Assembly: GCF_030014915.1 (NCBI RefSeq)
Contig: NZ_JAGIXS010000006.1
Coordinates: 1-64,000 of the forward strand
DNA: 64,000 nt
DNA from: Pelomonas sp. V22
Lineage (GTDB): Bacteria > Pseudomonadota > Gammaproteobacteria > Burkholderiales > Burkholderiaceae_C
Direction of reading: 5' to 3'
The translations under genes and the position numbers were made by a program. A model generated the notes under the pieces. That model worked only from the letters and a program-made list of their open reading frames with translations. It made no database searches and was not told the origin of the DNA. Of this stretch, positions 35,676-45,145 are shown in pieces; the stretch's first letter is position 1; each line of letters begins with the position of its first letter.

Positions 35676-37328
35676 ATGAGCAGCGAGGTTGGCAGCAACA
35701 AGCCCTTGGCGCCCCAGGTTCAGCGCCTGCACCAGATCCTGCTGTGGCCGCTGCGGCTGATGCCCTTGCCCGGCGCCGATGCCGCACCGCGCCGGCCCTG
35801 GGAATTGCTCGCCCAGCAGGGCGGGCCCTGGGCACCGGTGGTCGACGAGTACACCGGAGACTCGTCCAGCTTCCACGAACGCCATTACCAGGAGTTCGTC
35901 ACCTTCCTGCCCTTTGTCCAGCGCTTCCTCTACGGCGAGGGGCAGGCGGCGGCCCAGGCGCGCGGCGATGCGCCGGCCGAGGCCGGCATGAAGGTGTTCC
36001 GCCGCCACGACGTGGCCTCGCTGCGCGCCTGCACCCGGGCCGGCCATGCGCCGATCTCGCTGCAGGTCGTGCACATCGACCTGTATTTCTTCTTCGACGT
36101 CGATGTGGTGCTGCTCAATGTGGAGCTGGCTGGCGGCGCGCTGGCGCTCGATGAGACGCAGGAGCTGCTCTACCGCCTGGGCCGTGCCTACCCGTCCGGC
36201 TGGGATGCGGAGGGCCTGCCGCTGCACACGCTGGCCAGCGCCGAGTGGCTGGACAAGGAAGGCCGCGTGCTGGCCGCGTCCGACAGCGGCGAGCGCGAGC
36301 GCTTCATCCAGCATGTGCATGCCGAGCGCGCGCCGCGCATCGCCGCGCACTGGGACTTCCTGCTGCGGCCGCTGGTGGCCGATGCCTCGTCCGAAGCGGG
36401 CCCCTTGCGCTACCGCCAGATCGAGTACTACCGCATGCCGATGATGGCCTGGCTGGCGCTCGATGATCCACGGGCCCTCTCGCGCGCCGATTTCGTGCGC
36501 CTGGGCCTCGTTACCGGCGCTGGCGCCTCCGACCAACTGCCCTTTGGCGATGCCCACCTGGCGGACTTCGAGCAGCGCCATTGCTACGACCGTTTCTGGC
36601 AGGGGGGCGGCGCCGCACCCGACACGCGCTACATGGGCTCGGGCCATGCGCTGGTGGTCGTGGGTCGGGCCGATGCCGAGTTCTTCTGCTGCCGCGACCG
36701 CGGCGTGCTGGCGCAGTTCCGGCATCAGCATTTCCTCGTGTTCCTGATCGCGCATTTCCAGAAGGCGACAGTGCTGATGTTCTCGGACCGCCTGGTGGAG
36801 GCGCTGCGCCGCCTCAATGTGCAGGACGCCGACAGCGTGCGCCGCTTCAAGCGCGCGATCCGCAGCGCCTTCGAGGGCTTTCTGCGCTTCACCCACCGCT
36901 ACTGGTTCCATGCGGTGGCCGAGCAGGCCCAGGCGCGCGCGCTGTTCGCGCTGTGCCAGCGCCATCTGGGCACCGAGGCGCTCTATGCCGAGGTGAAGAC
37001 CCGCATCAGCGACATGGCGGCCTACCTGGAGACCGACAACCTGCGCCGCCAGGCCAACACCGTGGTGCGCCTGACCGTGGTCACCATCTTCGGCCTGATA
37101 GGCACGATCACCACCGGCTTCCTCGGCATGAACCTGCTGGCCGAGGCCGAGGCGCCGATGTCGCGCCGGGTCTGGATCTTTGTGCTGACGCTGATTGTTA
37201 CGGTGGCGCTGACCGTCTACACCATGGCCAAGTCCAAGCGCCTGTCGGATTTTCTGGACGTGCTGTCCGACGAAAGACTCTCTGCCTGGACCAAGCTGCG
37301 CGCCTTCGTCGGCGTGTGGCTGCCTTGA
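35676..37328 (+). CDS. CorA-like divalent cation transporter, divergent
   Basis: 550 residues, longer than classical CorA (about 320). The C-terminus carries the two CorA helices with the pore signature GMN (TGFLGMNLL, about residue 487) and a basic tail. The large N-terminal cytoplasmic region (about 450 residues) has no CorA-like sequence I recognise and contains aromatic segments (VVHIDLYFFFDVDVVLLNVEL). It should move Mg2+ or another divalent metal, perhaps with a regulatory front domain. The ATG at 35676 has GGAGG nearby. Confidence 0.82.
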   Translation: MSSEVGSNKPLAPQVQRLHQILLWPLRLMPLPGADAAPRRPWELLAQQGGPWAPVVDEYTGDSSSFHERHYQEFVTFLPFVQRFLYGEGQAAAQARGDAPAEAGMKVFRRHDVASLRACTRAGHAPISLQVVHIDLYFFFDVDVVLLNVELAGGALALDETQELLYRLGRAYPSGWDAEGLPLHTLASAEWLDKEGRVLAASDSGERERFIQHVHAERAPRIAAHWDFLLRPLVADASSEAGPLRYRQIEYYRMPMMAWLALDDPRALSRADFVRLGLVTGAGASDQLPFGDAHLADFEQRHCYDRFWQGGGAAPDTRYMGSGHALVVVGRADAEFFCCRDRGVLAQFRHQHFLVFLIAHFQKATVLMFSDRLVEALRRLNVQDADSVRRFKRAIRSAFEGFLRFTHRYWFHAVAEQAQARALFALCQRHLGTEALYAEVKTRISDMAAYLETDNLRRQANTVVRLTVVTIFGLIGTITTGFLGMNLLAEAEAPMSRRVWIFVLTLIVTVALTVYTMAKSKRLSDFLDVLSDERLSAWTKLRAFVGVWLP

Positions 37329-37447
37329 GCATCCTCAAAACGCGGGCTTGCAGCCGCTCCGAATCAGGGGCAGCATGCCTCTAGCCATTGCCGCTCCCAG
37401 GGCCCGATGAGGTCAAAAGCGGCTGCAGGTGAAGGGGAGTAGCGGCT

Positions 37448-39145
37448 ATGCAAGCAGAGCAGCAAGGACCGAAGTCGCCCGAGCGGCGCAGCGTGGCACG
37501 AGGTAGCGCCGTGATCAGCCGGCGCCAGCGCAGCCACCAGCATGGCCTCGCATTGGCCAGGCAGGCCCAGGCACAAAGCGAGTTGGTGGCGCGGCTGATC
37601 GCCGACCACGTGCCTGGCCGCATCGGCTACTGGGACGCCCAGCTGCGCTGCCGCTTTGCCAACAGCGGCTACCACGAGTGGTTCGGCCTGCCGTCCGACC
37701 AGATCCTCGGCAAGCGCATGAGTGAGCTGTTCGCGCCGGAAGACTGGGCCCTGATCGAACCCAATGTGCGGGCGGCGCTGCGCGGCGAGGCCCAGTCCTT
37801 CGAGCGCGAGGTGCGCGGCCGCGCGCCCGACTGGCAATGGGTGCAGTACCTGCCCGACGTGCAGGACGGCCTGGTGCGCGGCTTCGTGGTACTGGCCCTC
37901 GATATCAGCCAGCGCAAGCGCGCCGAGCTGGCCCAGCGTGTGCTGAATGCCGAGCTCGAGCACTCGCGCGACCGGGCCGAGGCTGCCAGCCGGGCCAAGA
38001 GCGCCTTCCTGGCCCACATGAGCCACGAAATCCGCACGCCGATGAATGCCATCCTCGGCCTCACGCACCTGCTGCGGCGCGAGGCCCGCGACGAGCTCTC
38101 GGCCCGCCGCCTGCGCGACATCGACGGCGCCGCCCAGCACCTGATGCAGATCATCAACGACGTGCTCGACATGTCCAAGATCGAGTCGGGCAAGCTGGAG
38201 CTGGAGGAGGTCGAGTTCGAAAGTGCTGCGCTGATCTCGCGCAGCGTGGCCCAGCTCGCGGATGCGGCCACGGCCAAGGGCCTGGCGCTGCAGGTTGACA
38301 TGGGCAACCTGCCGGCGCGCCTGCGCGGCGACCCGACACGGCTGATGCAGATGCTCCTGAACCTGCTGTCCAACGCAGTCAAGTTCACCGAGCAGGGCGC
38401 GATCAGCCTGGCGGCCCAGTGGCAATCGACCGATGCCCAGGGCCTGCACCTGCGCTTCGAGGTGCGCGACAGCGGCATAGGCATCAGCGCCGAGGCCCTG
38501 GGCCGGCTGTTCACGCCATTCGAGCAGGCCGACACCTCGAATGCGCGCCGCTATGGTGGCACCGGCCTCGGCCTTGCCATCACCCGCCACCTGGCGCGCA
38601 AGATGGGCGGCGAGGCCGGTGTGCACAGCGTGGTGGGGGCGGGCAGCCTGTTCTGGTTCACCGTCTGCCTGAGGCCGGCCGCGCTGCAGCCAGTGGCCCA
38701 GGTGCTGGTGGCCCGGGAGGCGCCGCCGCTGGGCGCGCTGGCACCGAGCGAGGCAGAGCGCCTGCTGCGCGAGCGCCATGCCGGCCGCCGCGTGCTGCTG
38801 GCCGAGGACGACCCGGTCAATCAAATGGTGGCCTGGTCGCTGTTGCAGGCGGCGGGGCTGGATGTCGACATGGTGGACAACGGCGCCGAGGCCCTGCGCC
38901 GCGCCAGCCTGCGGCACTACGACCTGATCCTGCTCGACATGGAGATGCCCGAGATGGACGGCCTGGAAGCGGCCCGCGCGATCCGCCGCCAGACGGCCCA
39001 TGCGCTGACGCCCATCCTCGCCCTGACCGGCAATGCCTTCGAGGCCGACCGCGAGGCCTGCATGGAGGCCGGCATGGACGACTTCCTGCCCAAGCCGGTG
39101 GCGCCCGAGCTGCTTTACAGGAGCTTGCTCAAGCAGCTGGGCTGA
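37448..39145 (+). CDS. hybrid sensor histidine kinase (PAS, HisKA, HATPase, REC)
   Basis: 565 residues, no membrane helix, so cytosolic. A PAS domain (IGYWDAQLRCRFANSGYHEWFG) leads to HisKA with MSHEIRTP (H193), an ATPase domain (LLSNAVKFT, DSGIGI, GGTGLGL) and a receiver with D497 in LLDMEMP. The PAS segment closely resembles one in the large hybrid kinase (VGYWDSERRCRFANQAYARWLG), so the two kinases may share ancestry. A GGGGAG site precedes the ATG. No separate response regulator is adjacent. Bases 37329-37447 contain a distant 10-bp inverted repeat of unknown meaning. Confidence 0.93.
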   Translation: MQAEQQGPKSPERRSVARGSAVISRRQRSHQHGLALARQAQAQSELVARLIADHVPGRIGYWDAQLRCRFANSGYHEWFGLPSDQILGKRMSELFAPEDWALIEPNVRAALRGEAQSFEREVRGRAPDWQWVQYLPDVQDGLVRGFVVLALDISQRKRAELAQRVLNAELEHSRDRAEAASRAKSAFLAHMSHEIRTPMNAILGLTHLLRREARDELSARRLRDIDGAAQHLMQIINDVLDMSKIESGKLELEEVEFESAALISRSVAQLADAATAKGLALQVDMGNLPARLRGDPTRLMQMLLNLLSNAVKFTEQGAISLAAQWQSTDAQGLHLRFEVRDSGIGISAEALGRLFTPFEQADTSNARRYGGTGLGLAITRHLARKMGGEAGVHSVVGAGSLFWFTVCLRPAALQPVAQVLVAREAPPLGALAPSEAERLLRERHAGRRVLLAEDDPVNQMVAWSLLQAAGLDVDMVDNGAEALRRASLRHYDLILLDMEMPEMDGLEAARAIRRQTAHALTPILALTGNAFEADREACMEAGMDDFLPKPVAPELLYRSLLKQLG

Positions 39146-39152
39146 GGCCGCA

Positions 39153-39176
39153 CACAGGGCCCGGAAGGGGCCTGTG
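39153..39176 (+). terminator. possible terminator hairpin after the hybrid kinase
   Basis: CACAGG-x-CCC / GGG-x-CCTGTG stem with one mismatch and a GGAA tetraloop, eight bases past the stop codon. No T-run follows, so termination is uncertain. Confidence 0.3.
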
Positions 39177-39238
39177 GCTGCCGAAGGCCCGGACTCGATA
39201 CAAGAGGCCGGGCCGGGGGAAGCCGCACACAGCCATTC

Positions 39239-39844
39239 TCAGCACTGCTCGTACTTCCAGTTGCGCCGCTTGCCTTCGGCGATCCACTCGACCGCCTGCA
39301 CGAGGCGCTTGAGCCGCGTGTCCTCGCGCTTGGCCTCGGTGATCCATTCGATGTATTCGCGCTGGGCGCCGGGCGGGAAGGCGGAAAAATGGGCTGAGGC
39401 CTCCTTGTTGGCCTTCAGCGCGGCGGCCAGGTCGCTCGGTACCTCGGCGGGCGGCTTGCGCTCGGCGGGGCGTGCCATGCGGGTGGGCTTCACCCCCTCG
39501 TCGATGAGCGCGGCCGCCCGTTTGATCATGGCGCGCAGCTCGCGCTGCGGCGGCAGGTCCTTGAGACTCGCGATGCGGCCGAGCTCGCCCATCGCGCCTT
39601 CCTTGCGATGGGCCGGGTCGACCGCCTCGTCGTACCAGAAGCCGAAGGCGCAATGCGCCTTGAAGGCCGACATGCCGGAGAGGATCTTGCCGCCGTAGAC
39701 CCAGTGCGGGCGGCTCCACTTCATCGTCTCCTCGGCCGTCGGGCAGGCGGCGTGGACCTGGGCGCGCCAGTGGCGCAGCAGCGGCTGGGCGAACTCGGGC
39801 GCGGCCTCGATGTAGGCATCGACCCGGGGATCTGTTTGCGGCAT
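39239..39844 (-). CDS. DUF1801 / YdeI-OmpD-associated family protein
   Basis: 201 residues. The N-terminal DUF1801 part (ETMKWSRPHWVYGGKILSGMSAFKAHCAFGFW) and the C-terminal YdeI-like helical part (PSDLAAALKANKEASAHFSAFPPGAQREYIEWITEAKREDTRLKR) are both typical. YdeI-type proteins have been linked to bacteriocin or peptide resistance, but function is not firm. The longer frame extending to 39129 in another register is a shadow. Confidence 0.85.
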   Translation of the reverse strand: MPQTDPRVDAYIEAAPEFAQPLLRHWRAQVHAACPTAEETMKWSRPHWVYGGKILSGMSAFKAHCAFGFWYDEAVDPAHRKEGAMGELGRIASLKDLPPQRELRAMIKRAAALIDEGVKPTRMARPAERKPPAEVPSDLAAALKANKEASAHFSAFPPGAQREYIEWITEAKREDTRLKRLVQAVEWIAEGKRRNWKYEQC

Positions 39845-39916
39845 GGCGGCGCTTCCGGCTGGTACGACGGCGCCAGCATAGACGCACGGGCCGCGCCGCC
39901 CCAGCGTGGGAACCCG

Positions 39917-40684
39917 CTAGGGCCGGGCCAGGCTGACGGCGCCGTCCACCACCAAGGTGGCGCCGACCACGTAGTCGCCGGCGCGCGAAGCGAGGTAGAT
40001 GGCGGCGCCGGCCATGTCTTCTTCTGTGCCGATGCGGCCGGCCGGAATACGCGCCGCCACCTCGGCCTCGTGGTCGCGCGCGGCGCGGTTCATCTCAGAG
40101 GCGAAGGCGCCGGGCGCGATCGCGCTGACCACGATGTTGTTCTCGATCAGGCGCAGCGCCATGCGCCGGGTCAGGTGGATCAGGCCGGCCTTGCTCGCGG
40201 CATAGGAATAGGTCTCCAGCGGATTGACCGAGAGCCCGTCTATCGAGGCGATGTGGATGACCTTGGCCGGCCGGCTCCCGGCCGCGCGAGCCAGCAGGCC
40301 ATGCAGTGCCTGGGTGAGGAAGAAGGGGGCCTTGAGGTTGAGGTCGACCACCTTGTCCCAACCGCTCTCCGGGAACTCGTCGAAGGGCGCGCCCCAGGCG
40401 GCGCCGGCGTTGTTGACCAAGATGTCGAGGCCGTCTTCGCGGCGCGCCAGTTCGGCCGCCAGCGCCTGGGCGCCGGCCACGGTGGACACATCGGCCGGCA
40501 GCGCGATGCACTCGCCCAGGTCCGCCAGCTCCGCTGCCGCCGCCACGCAGGCCTCGGCCTTGCGCGCCGAGATGTAGACCTTGGCGCCTTGGCGCAGAAA
40601 GCCGGCCGCGATCATCCGGCCTATGCCGCGTGAACCGCCGGTGACCAGGGCCACCCGGCCCTGCAGGGAAAACAGATCGCTCAT
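39917..40684 (-). CDS. short-chain dehydrogenase/reductase (RhlG-like group)
   Basis: 255 residues. NAD(P)-binding TGGSRGIG near residue 16, NNAG, catalytic Ser in IASIDG and YSYAASKAG (Tyr and Lys) make a full classical SDR. The opening RVALVTGGSRGIGRMIAAGFLRQGAKVYISARKAEAC resembles RhlG-type 3-ketoacyl reductases. The ATG at 40684 has GAGG eight bases upstream; the in-frame extension to 40744 is not supported. Divergent from the rhodanese gene. Substrate unknown. Confidence 0.88.
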   Translation of the reverse strand: MSDLFSLQGRVALVTGGSRGIGRMIAAGFLRQGAKVYISARKAEACVAAAAELADLGECIALPADVSTVAGAQALAAELARREDGLDILVNNAGAAWGAPFDEFPESGWDKVVDLNLKAPFFLTQALHGLLARAAGSRPAKVIHIASIDGLSVNPLETYSYAASKAGLIHLTRRMALRLIENNIVVSAIAPGAFASEMNRAARDHEAEVAARIPAGRIGTEEDMAGAAIYLASRAGDYVVGATLVVDGAVSLARP

Positions 40685-40852
40685 GGGCTGCACCTCAAGT
40701 AGAGCCTGCAGGCTAGCGCCGGGGAAGGCGTGCTGCAGTCGCAAGGGGGACGGGGCGTCGCCTCTGCGACGCGCTGGCGCGGCGCGGCAAACAGGCGTAG
40801 AACTGCGTCCAGGGAGTTACACACTGACCGTTTCTCGCCAAGGAGCGCCGCC

Positions 40853-41230
40853 ATGCTCTGGAACGCCAATCTCCTGCCGGCCGAGGGCTTCCAGCCCCTG
40901 CCGGACCCTCCCCATCACCACGCCGACCGTCCGGCCGAGCCCGAGCCGCTGCCAGCCCATGCCCTGGTGCTCGATGTGCGCTCCTATGCCGAGTTCATGT
41001 CAGGCCATGTGGACGGCGCGCGCTGCCTGCCGCTGCCGCGCCTGATGGAAGACATCGTCCACCTGGTGCCCGATCCGGCCCAGCCCATCGTGCTTTATTG
41101 CTCCAGCGGCGCGCGCGCCGAGCAGGCCCTGGGCCAGCTGCGCCGCATGGGCTATCAGGCCTGCAGCAATGGCGGCACACCGCAGCAGCTGGCAGGCCGC
41201 ATGGGGCGGGAGATGCGGCGCGGGATGTAG
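40853..41230 (+). CDS. rhodanese-like sulfurtransferase
   Basis: 125 residues, single domain. VLDVRSYAEFMSGHVDGA and the active-site loop YCSSGARAEQA with its catalytic cysteine fit rhodanese sulfurtransferases. No signal peptide. An AAGGAG site lies six to seven bases before the ATG at 40853. Convergent with icmF (15 bp between stops). Partner unknown. Confidence 0.88.
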   Translation: MLWNANLLPAEGFQPLPDPPHHHADRPAEPEPLPAHALVLDVRSYAEFMSGHVDGARCLPLPRLMEDIVHLVPDPAQPIVLYCSSGARAEQALGQLRRMGYQACSNGGTPQQLAGRMGREMRRGM

Positions 41231-41245
41231 GCGCCGCGCCGCCGC

Positions 41246-44200
41246 TCACATGCTGCGCCGGTACTGCCCGCCCACCTCGAACAGCGCCGAGGTGATCTGG
41301 CCCAGCGAGCAGACGCGCACGGCGTCCATCAGCACGTCGAAGACGTTCTTGTTGTCGATCACGGCCTGCTGCAATCGCTTGAGCATGGCCGGCGCGGCGG
41401 CGGCATGGCGTTCGTGGAACTCGGCCAGGCGCTTGAGCTGGCTCTGCTTTTCCTCGTCGGTCGAGCGGGCAAGCTCGATCGTCTCCGGCGTGGCATCGCC
41501 ATGCGGGTTGCGGAAGGTGTTGACGCCGATGATGGGGTACTCGCCGGTGTGCTTGAGCATCTCGTAGTGCATGCTCTCTTCCTGGATCTTGCTGCGCTGG
41601 TAGCCGGTTTCCATGGCACCCAGCACGCCGCCGCGTTCGGCGATCTTCTCGAACTCGGCCAGCACCATTTCTTCCACCAGCTCGGTCAGCTCTTCGATGA
41701 TGAAGGCACCCTGGCTCGGGTTCTCGTTCTTCGCCAGGCCCCATTCGCGGTTGATGATCAGCTGGATCGCCATCGCGCGGCGCACCGATTCCTCGGTGGG
41801 CGTGGTGATTGCCTCGTCGTAGGCATTGGTGTGCAGGGAGTTGCAGTTGTCGTAGATCGCGATCAGCGCCTGCAGCGTGGTGCGGATGTCGTTGAAGGCG
41901 ATCTCCTGTGCATGCAGGGAGCGGCCCGAGGTCTGCACGTGGTACTTGAGCTTCTGCGAGCGCTCGTTGGCGCCGTACTTGTCGCGCATCGCCACGGCCC
42001 AGATGCGGCGTGCCACGCGGCCCAGCACCGTGTACTCAGGGTCCATGCCGTTGCTGAAGAAGAACGACAGGTTGGGCGCGAAGTCATCGATGTGCATGCC
42101 GCGCGCGAGGTAGGCCTCCACGAAGGTGAAGCCGTTCGACAGCGTCAGCGCCAGTTGCGAGATCGGGTTCGCGCCGGCCTCGGCGATGTGATAGCCGCTG
42201 ATCGACACCGAGTAGAAATTGCGCACGTTGTGGTGCACGAAGTACTCGGCGATGTCGCCCATCACCTTCAGCGAGAACTCGGTCGAGAAGATGCAGGTGT
42301 TCTGGCCCTGGTCTTCCTTCAGGATGTCGGCCTGCACCGTGCCGCGCACATTGGCCAGCACCCAGTCCTTGATCTTGGCGGCTTCGTCGGCCGTCGGTTC
42401 ACGGCCGTTGTCGGCGCGGAACTTCTCGAGGTTCTGGTCCACGGCCGTGTTCATGAACATGGCGAGGATCGAAGGCGCCGGGCCGTTGATCGTCATCGAG
42501 ACCGAGGTGGTCGGGCTGCAGAGGTCGAATCCGTCGTACAGCACCTTCATGTCGTCCAGCGTCGCAATGCTCACGCCAGAGTTGCCGACCTTGCCGTAGA
42601 TGTCGGGCCGCGGTGCCGGGTCGGCGCCGTACAGCGTGACCGAGTCGAAGGCGGTGGACAGGCGCTTGGCCGGCATGCCTTCGCTGACGAGCTTGAAGCG
42701 GCGGTTGGTGCGGAAGGCATCGCCCTCGCCGGCAAACATGCGGGTGGGGTCTTCGCCCTCGCGCTTGAAGGCGAACACGCCAGCGGCATAGGGGAAGGAG
42801 CCGGGCACGTTCTCCAGCATCAGCCACTTCAGCAGTTCGCCATGGCATTCGTAGGCCGGCAGCACGACCTTCTTGATCTTGGTGCCGGAGAGGCTGGTCG
42901 AGACCAGGGCCGTGCGGATTTCCTTGTCGCGGATCTTCACCACGTACTCGTCGCCGGCATAGGCCTTCTGCATGTCGGGCCATTGCTTGAGCAGCTGGTG
43001 TGCGTCGGCATCCAGGCGCTGGCTGCGGCTGTCGGCCAGTTCCAGCACGGCGTTGCGGGCGTTCTGCTTGTCGGGGTTGGCTTCCAGCAGCATGCGGGCG
43101 CTGGCGTTCAGCTGCTGGATCTCGCGGGCCAAGGCCGCCTGGGCGCGGGCACGCTTCTTGTAGCCGCGCACGGTGTCGGCGATCTCGGCCAGGTAGCGGG
43201 TGCGGGCGGCCGGCACGATGGGCGTCTGGTGCGTGCTGTGGCGGGTCGCGGCGATGGGCAGACGGCCTTCCTTCAGCGTGAGTCCCAGCTCGGCGAGGCG
43301 CGGCTTCAGCGCTTGGTAGAGCGCGGTGACGCCGTCGTCATTGAAGCGGCTGGCCATGGTGCCGAACACCGGCATCTGCTCGGGGCGGATGGTCCAGGCT
43401 TCCTTGTTGCGCTGGACCTGCTTGGCCACATCGCGCAGCGCGTCGAGCGAGCCCTTGCGGTCGAACTTGTTGATCGCCACGAACTCGGCGAAGTCCAGCA
43501 TGTCGATCTTCTCGAGCTGGCTGGCGGCACCGAACTCGGGCGTCATCACGTACATGGGCACATCGACATGCGGCACGATGGCCGCGTCGCCCTGGCCGAT
43601 GCCGGAGGTTTCGACGATCACGAGGTCAAAGCCGGCCACTTTGGCGGCGGCGATCACGTCGGGCAGGGCGGCCGAGATTTCGGAGCCGAAGTCGCGCGTG
43701 GCGAGGCTGCGCATGTAGACGCGCGGGCCCTGGCCCCAAGGCGAGATCGCATTCATGCGGATGCGGTCGCCCAGCAAGGCGCCACCGCTCTTGCGGCGCG
43801 AGGGGTCGATGGAGATGACGGCCACGCGCAGCGCGTCGTCCTGGTCCAGGCGCAGGCGGCGGATCAGCTCGTCGGTCAGGCTCGATTTGCCGGCGCCGCC
43901 GGTGCCGGTGATGCCTAGCACGGGGGTCTTGATGCCCTTGGCGACCGATTGCAGCTGGGCGATGACGCCGGCATCGGCCTTGCCGTTCTCCAGTGCCGTG
44001 ATCAGCTGGGCGAGCGAACGCCAGGCGGCCTCGGTATGGCCCTGGATCGCAGCCACGAAGGTGGGCGCATCGGCCGTGAAGTCCTGGTCGGACTTCATCA
44101 CCATCTCGCCGATCATGCCGGCGAGGCCCATGCGCTGGCCGTCCTCGGGGCTGAAGATGCGCACGCCGTGGTCCGACAGGTCACGGATCTCGGCCGGCAC

Positions 44201-44536
44201 GATCACGCCGCCGCCGCCGCCGAAGACCTGGATCTTGTCGCCGCCGCGTGCTTTCAGCAGCTCGACCATGTACTTGAAGTACTCGACATGGCCGCCCTGG
44301 TAGGAGCTGATGGCGATGCCTTGCGCGTCTTCCTGCAGGGCGGCGGTGACCACCTCGTCCACCGAGCGGTTGTGGCCCAGGTGGATGACCTCGGCGCCCA
44401 TGCTCTGCAGGATGCGCCGCATGATGTTGATCGCCGCGTCATGGCCGTCGAACAGGCTGGCCGCCGTGACGAAGCGAACCTTGTTCTTGGGGCGGTACTC
44501 AGCAAGCGCCTTGTATTCGGCGGACAGGTCGGTCAT
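41246..44536 (-). CDS. icmF: fused isobutyryl-CoA mutase (IcmF)
   Basis: 1096 residues, the size of known IcmF. Three parts in order: an N-terminal B12-binding domain ([15 protein letters not shown], base-off His in DGHD); a MeaB-type G-protein chaperone (P-loop GTGGAGKSS near residue 215, NKFD specificity motif); and a C-terminal mutase barrel. It interconverts isobutyryl-CoA and n-butyryl-CoA (some members also isovaleryl/pivalyl-CoA) using adenosylcobalamin. A perfect ACGT-rich palindrome overlaps its predicted promoter and suggests control by a MerR-type branched-chain catabolism regulator (inference). No mutase subunit genes are adjacent, as expected for the fusion. Confidence 0.95.
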   Translation of the reverse strand: MTDLSAEYKALAEYRPKNKVRFVTAASLFDGHDAAINIMRRILQSMGAEVIHLGHNRSVDEVVTAALQEDAQGIAISSYQGGHVEYFKYMVELLKARGGDKIQVFGGGGGVIVPAEIRDLSDHGVRIFSPEDGQRMGLAGMIGEMVMKSDQDFTADAPTFVAAIQGHTEAAWRSLAQLITALENGKADAGVIAQLQSVAKGIKTPVLGITGTGGAGKSSLTDELIRRLRLDQDDALRVAVISIDPSRRKSGGALLGDRIRMNAISPWGQGPRVYMRSLATRDFGSEISAALPDVIAAAKVAGFDLVIVETSGIGQGDAAIVPHVDVPMYVMTPEFGAASQLEKIDMLDFAEFVAINKFDRKGSLDALRDVAKQVQRNKEAWTIRPEQMPVFGTMASRFNDDGVTALYQALKPRLAELGLTLKEGRLPIAATRHSTHQTPIVPAARTRYLAEIADTVRGYKKRARAQAALAREIQQLNASARMLLEANPDKQNARNAVLELADSRSQRLDADAHQLLKQWPDMQKAYAGDEYVVKIRDKEIRTALVSTSLSGTKIKKVVLPAYECHGELLKWLMLENVPGSFPYAAGVFAFKREGEDPTRMFAGEGDAFRTNRRFKLVSEGMPAKRLSTAFDSVTLYGADPAPRPDIYGKVGNSGVSIATLDDMKVLYDGFDLCSPTTSVSMTINGPAPSILAMFMNTAVDQNLEKFRADNGREPTADEAAKIKDWVLANVRGTVQADILKEDQGQNTCIFSTEFSLKVMGDIAEYFVHHNVRNFYSVSISGYHIAEAGANPISQLALTLSNGFTFVEAYLARGMHIDDFAPNLSFFFSNGMDPEYTVLGRVARRIWAVAMRDKYGANERSQKLKYHVQTSGRSLHAQEIAFNDIRTTLQALIAIYDNCNSLHTNAYDEAITTPTEESVRRAMAIQLIINREWGLAKNENPSQGAFIIEELTELVEEMVLAEFEKIAERGGVLGAMETGYQRSKIQEESMHYEMLKHTGEYPIIGVNTFRNPHGDATPETIELARSTDEEKQSQLKRLAEFHERHAAAAPAMLKRLQQAVIDNKNVFDVLMDAVRVCSLGQITSALFEVGGQYRRSM

Positions 44537-44599
44537 GGGGCAGTCTCCGTTGTCGGCGCAGGCGGGCGCTGTGCCGGTTCTATCAGCAAGTTGGGCGCG

Positions 44600-44633
44600 A
44601 TTCTAGGGTTGATTGACGTTTACGTAAACGTAA
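44600..44633 (-). promoter_or_regulatory. icmF promoter with LiuR-like palindromic operator
   Basis: ACGTTTACGTAAACGT (44616-44631) is a perfect 16-bp palindrome, extended to TTGACGTTTACGTAAACGTAA. On the minus strand it overlaps a plausible -35 (TTTACG, 44628-44623) with a -10 TAGAAT (44605-44600) at 17-bp spacing, ahead of icmF. The ACGT-rich form resembles LiuR (MerR family) sites of branched-chain amino acid degradation genes; that match is from memory and should be checked. Confidence 0.6.
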
Positions 44634-44724
44634 GCTGGCGACAAGGCCTGCGCCGGAATGGGAGGGAGCGGGGCTTGGTTCTCGGCCAGAATCGCCGCAC
44701 TTCACTTCATCCCAAGGACCGCCC

Positions 44725-45102
44725 ATGAAGCTCGCCCGCCGTCACCTGTTCGCCCTCGCCACGCTGTTCGCTGCGGCCTTGCCGGCCCAGGCGCATGAGG
44801 TTGATTGCAAGGGCAGCACCGGCATCGAGCTGGCCCGCTGCGAGCGCCATGCCAAGGTGGCGGCCCAGTGCGGCAAGTTCACGGGCGAGGCGCACCATGC
44901 CTGCGATCGCGACTACCTGCTCGCCAACCCGCTGGACTGCAAGGCCTTCACCGGCGACGAGGTTCAGCAATGCAAGGCCGAGATCGGGGCCATCGAGACC
45001 TGCAAGGCCAAGCCGGCCGGCCGCGAGTTCATGCAGTGCGTGAAGGCCGATGCCAAGGCCAGCCCGATGGGTGGCAACAAGCCGGCAGCAACCAAGCCGT
45101 GA
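44725..45102 (+). CDS. small secreted cysteine-rich protein
   Basis: 125 residues. A signal peptide (LFALATLFAAALPAQA) precedes a body of about 100 residues with eight cysteines (DCKG, RCER, QCGK, ACDR, DCKA, QCKA, TCKA, QCVK), regularly spaced as in disulfide-bonded helical hairpins. There is no CXXCH, so it is not a c-type cytochrome. Divergent from icmF and convergent with the OmpR-type regulator (43 bp between stops). Function unknown. Confidence 0.75.
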   Translation: MKLARRHLFALATLFAAALPAQAHEVDCKGSTGIELARCERHAKVAAQCGKFTGEAHHACDRDYLLANPLDCKAFTGDEVQQCKAEIGAIETCKAKPAGREFMQCVKADAKASPMGGNKPAATKP

Positions 45103-45145
45103 TGCGGCCCCGCGCCGCGCGTATCCGGGGCTGAACGCCCGAAGC

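Noticed and set aside
37348-37427. 10-bp inverted repeat TGCAGCCGCT/AGCGGCTGCA flanking 59 bp before the second hybrid kinase
   Set aside because: Arms too far apart for a hairpin terminator and likely by chance at this GC; no flanking duplication or transposase.
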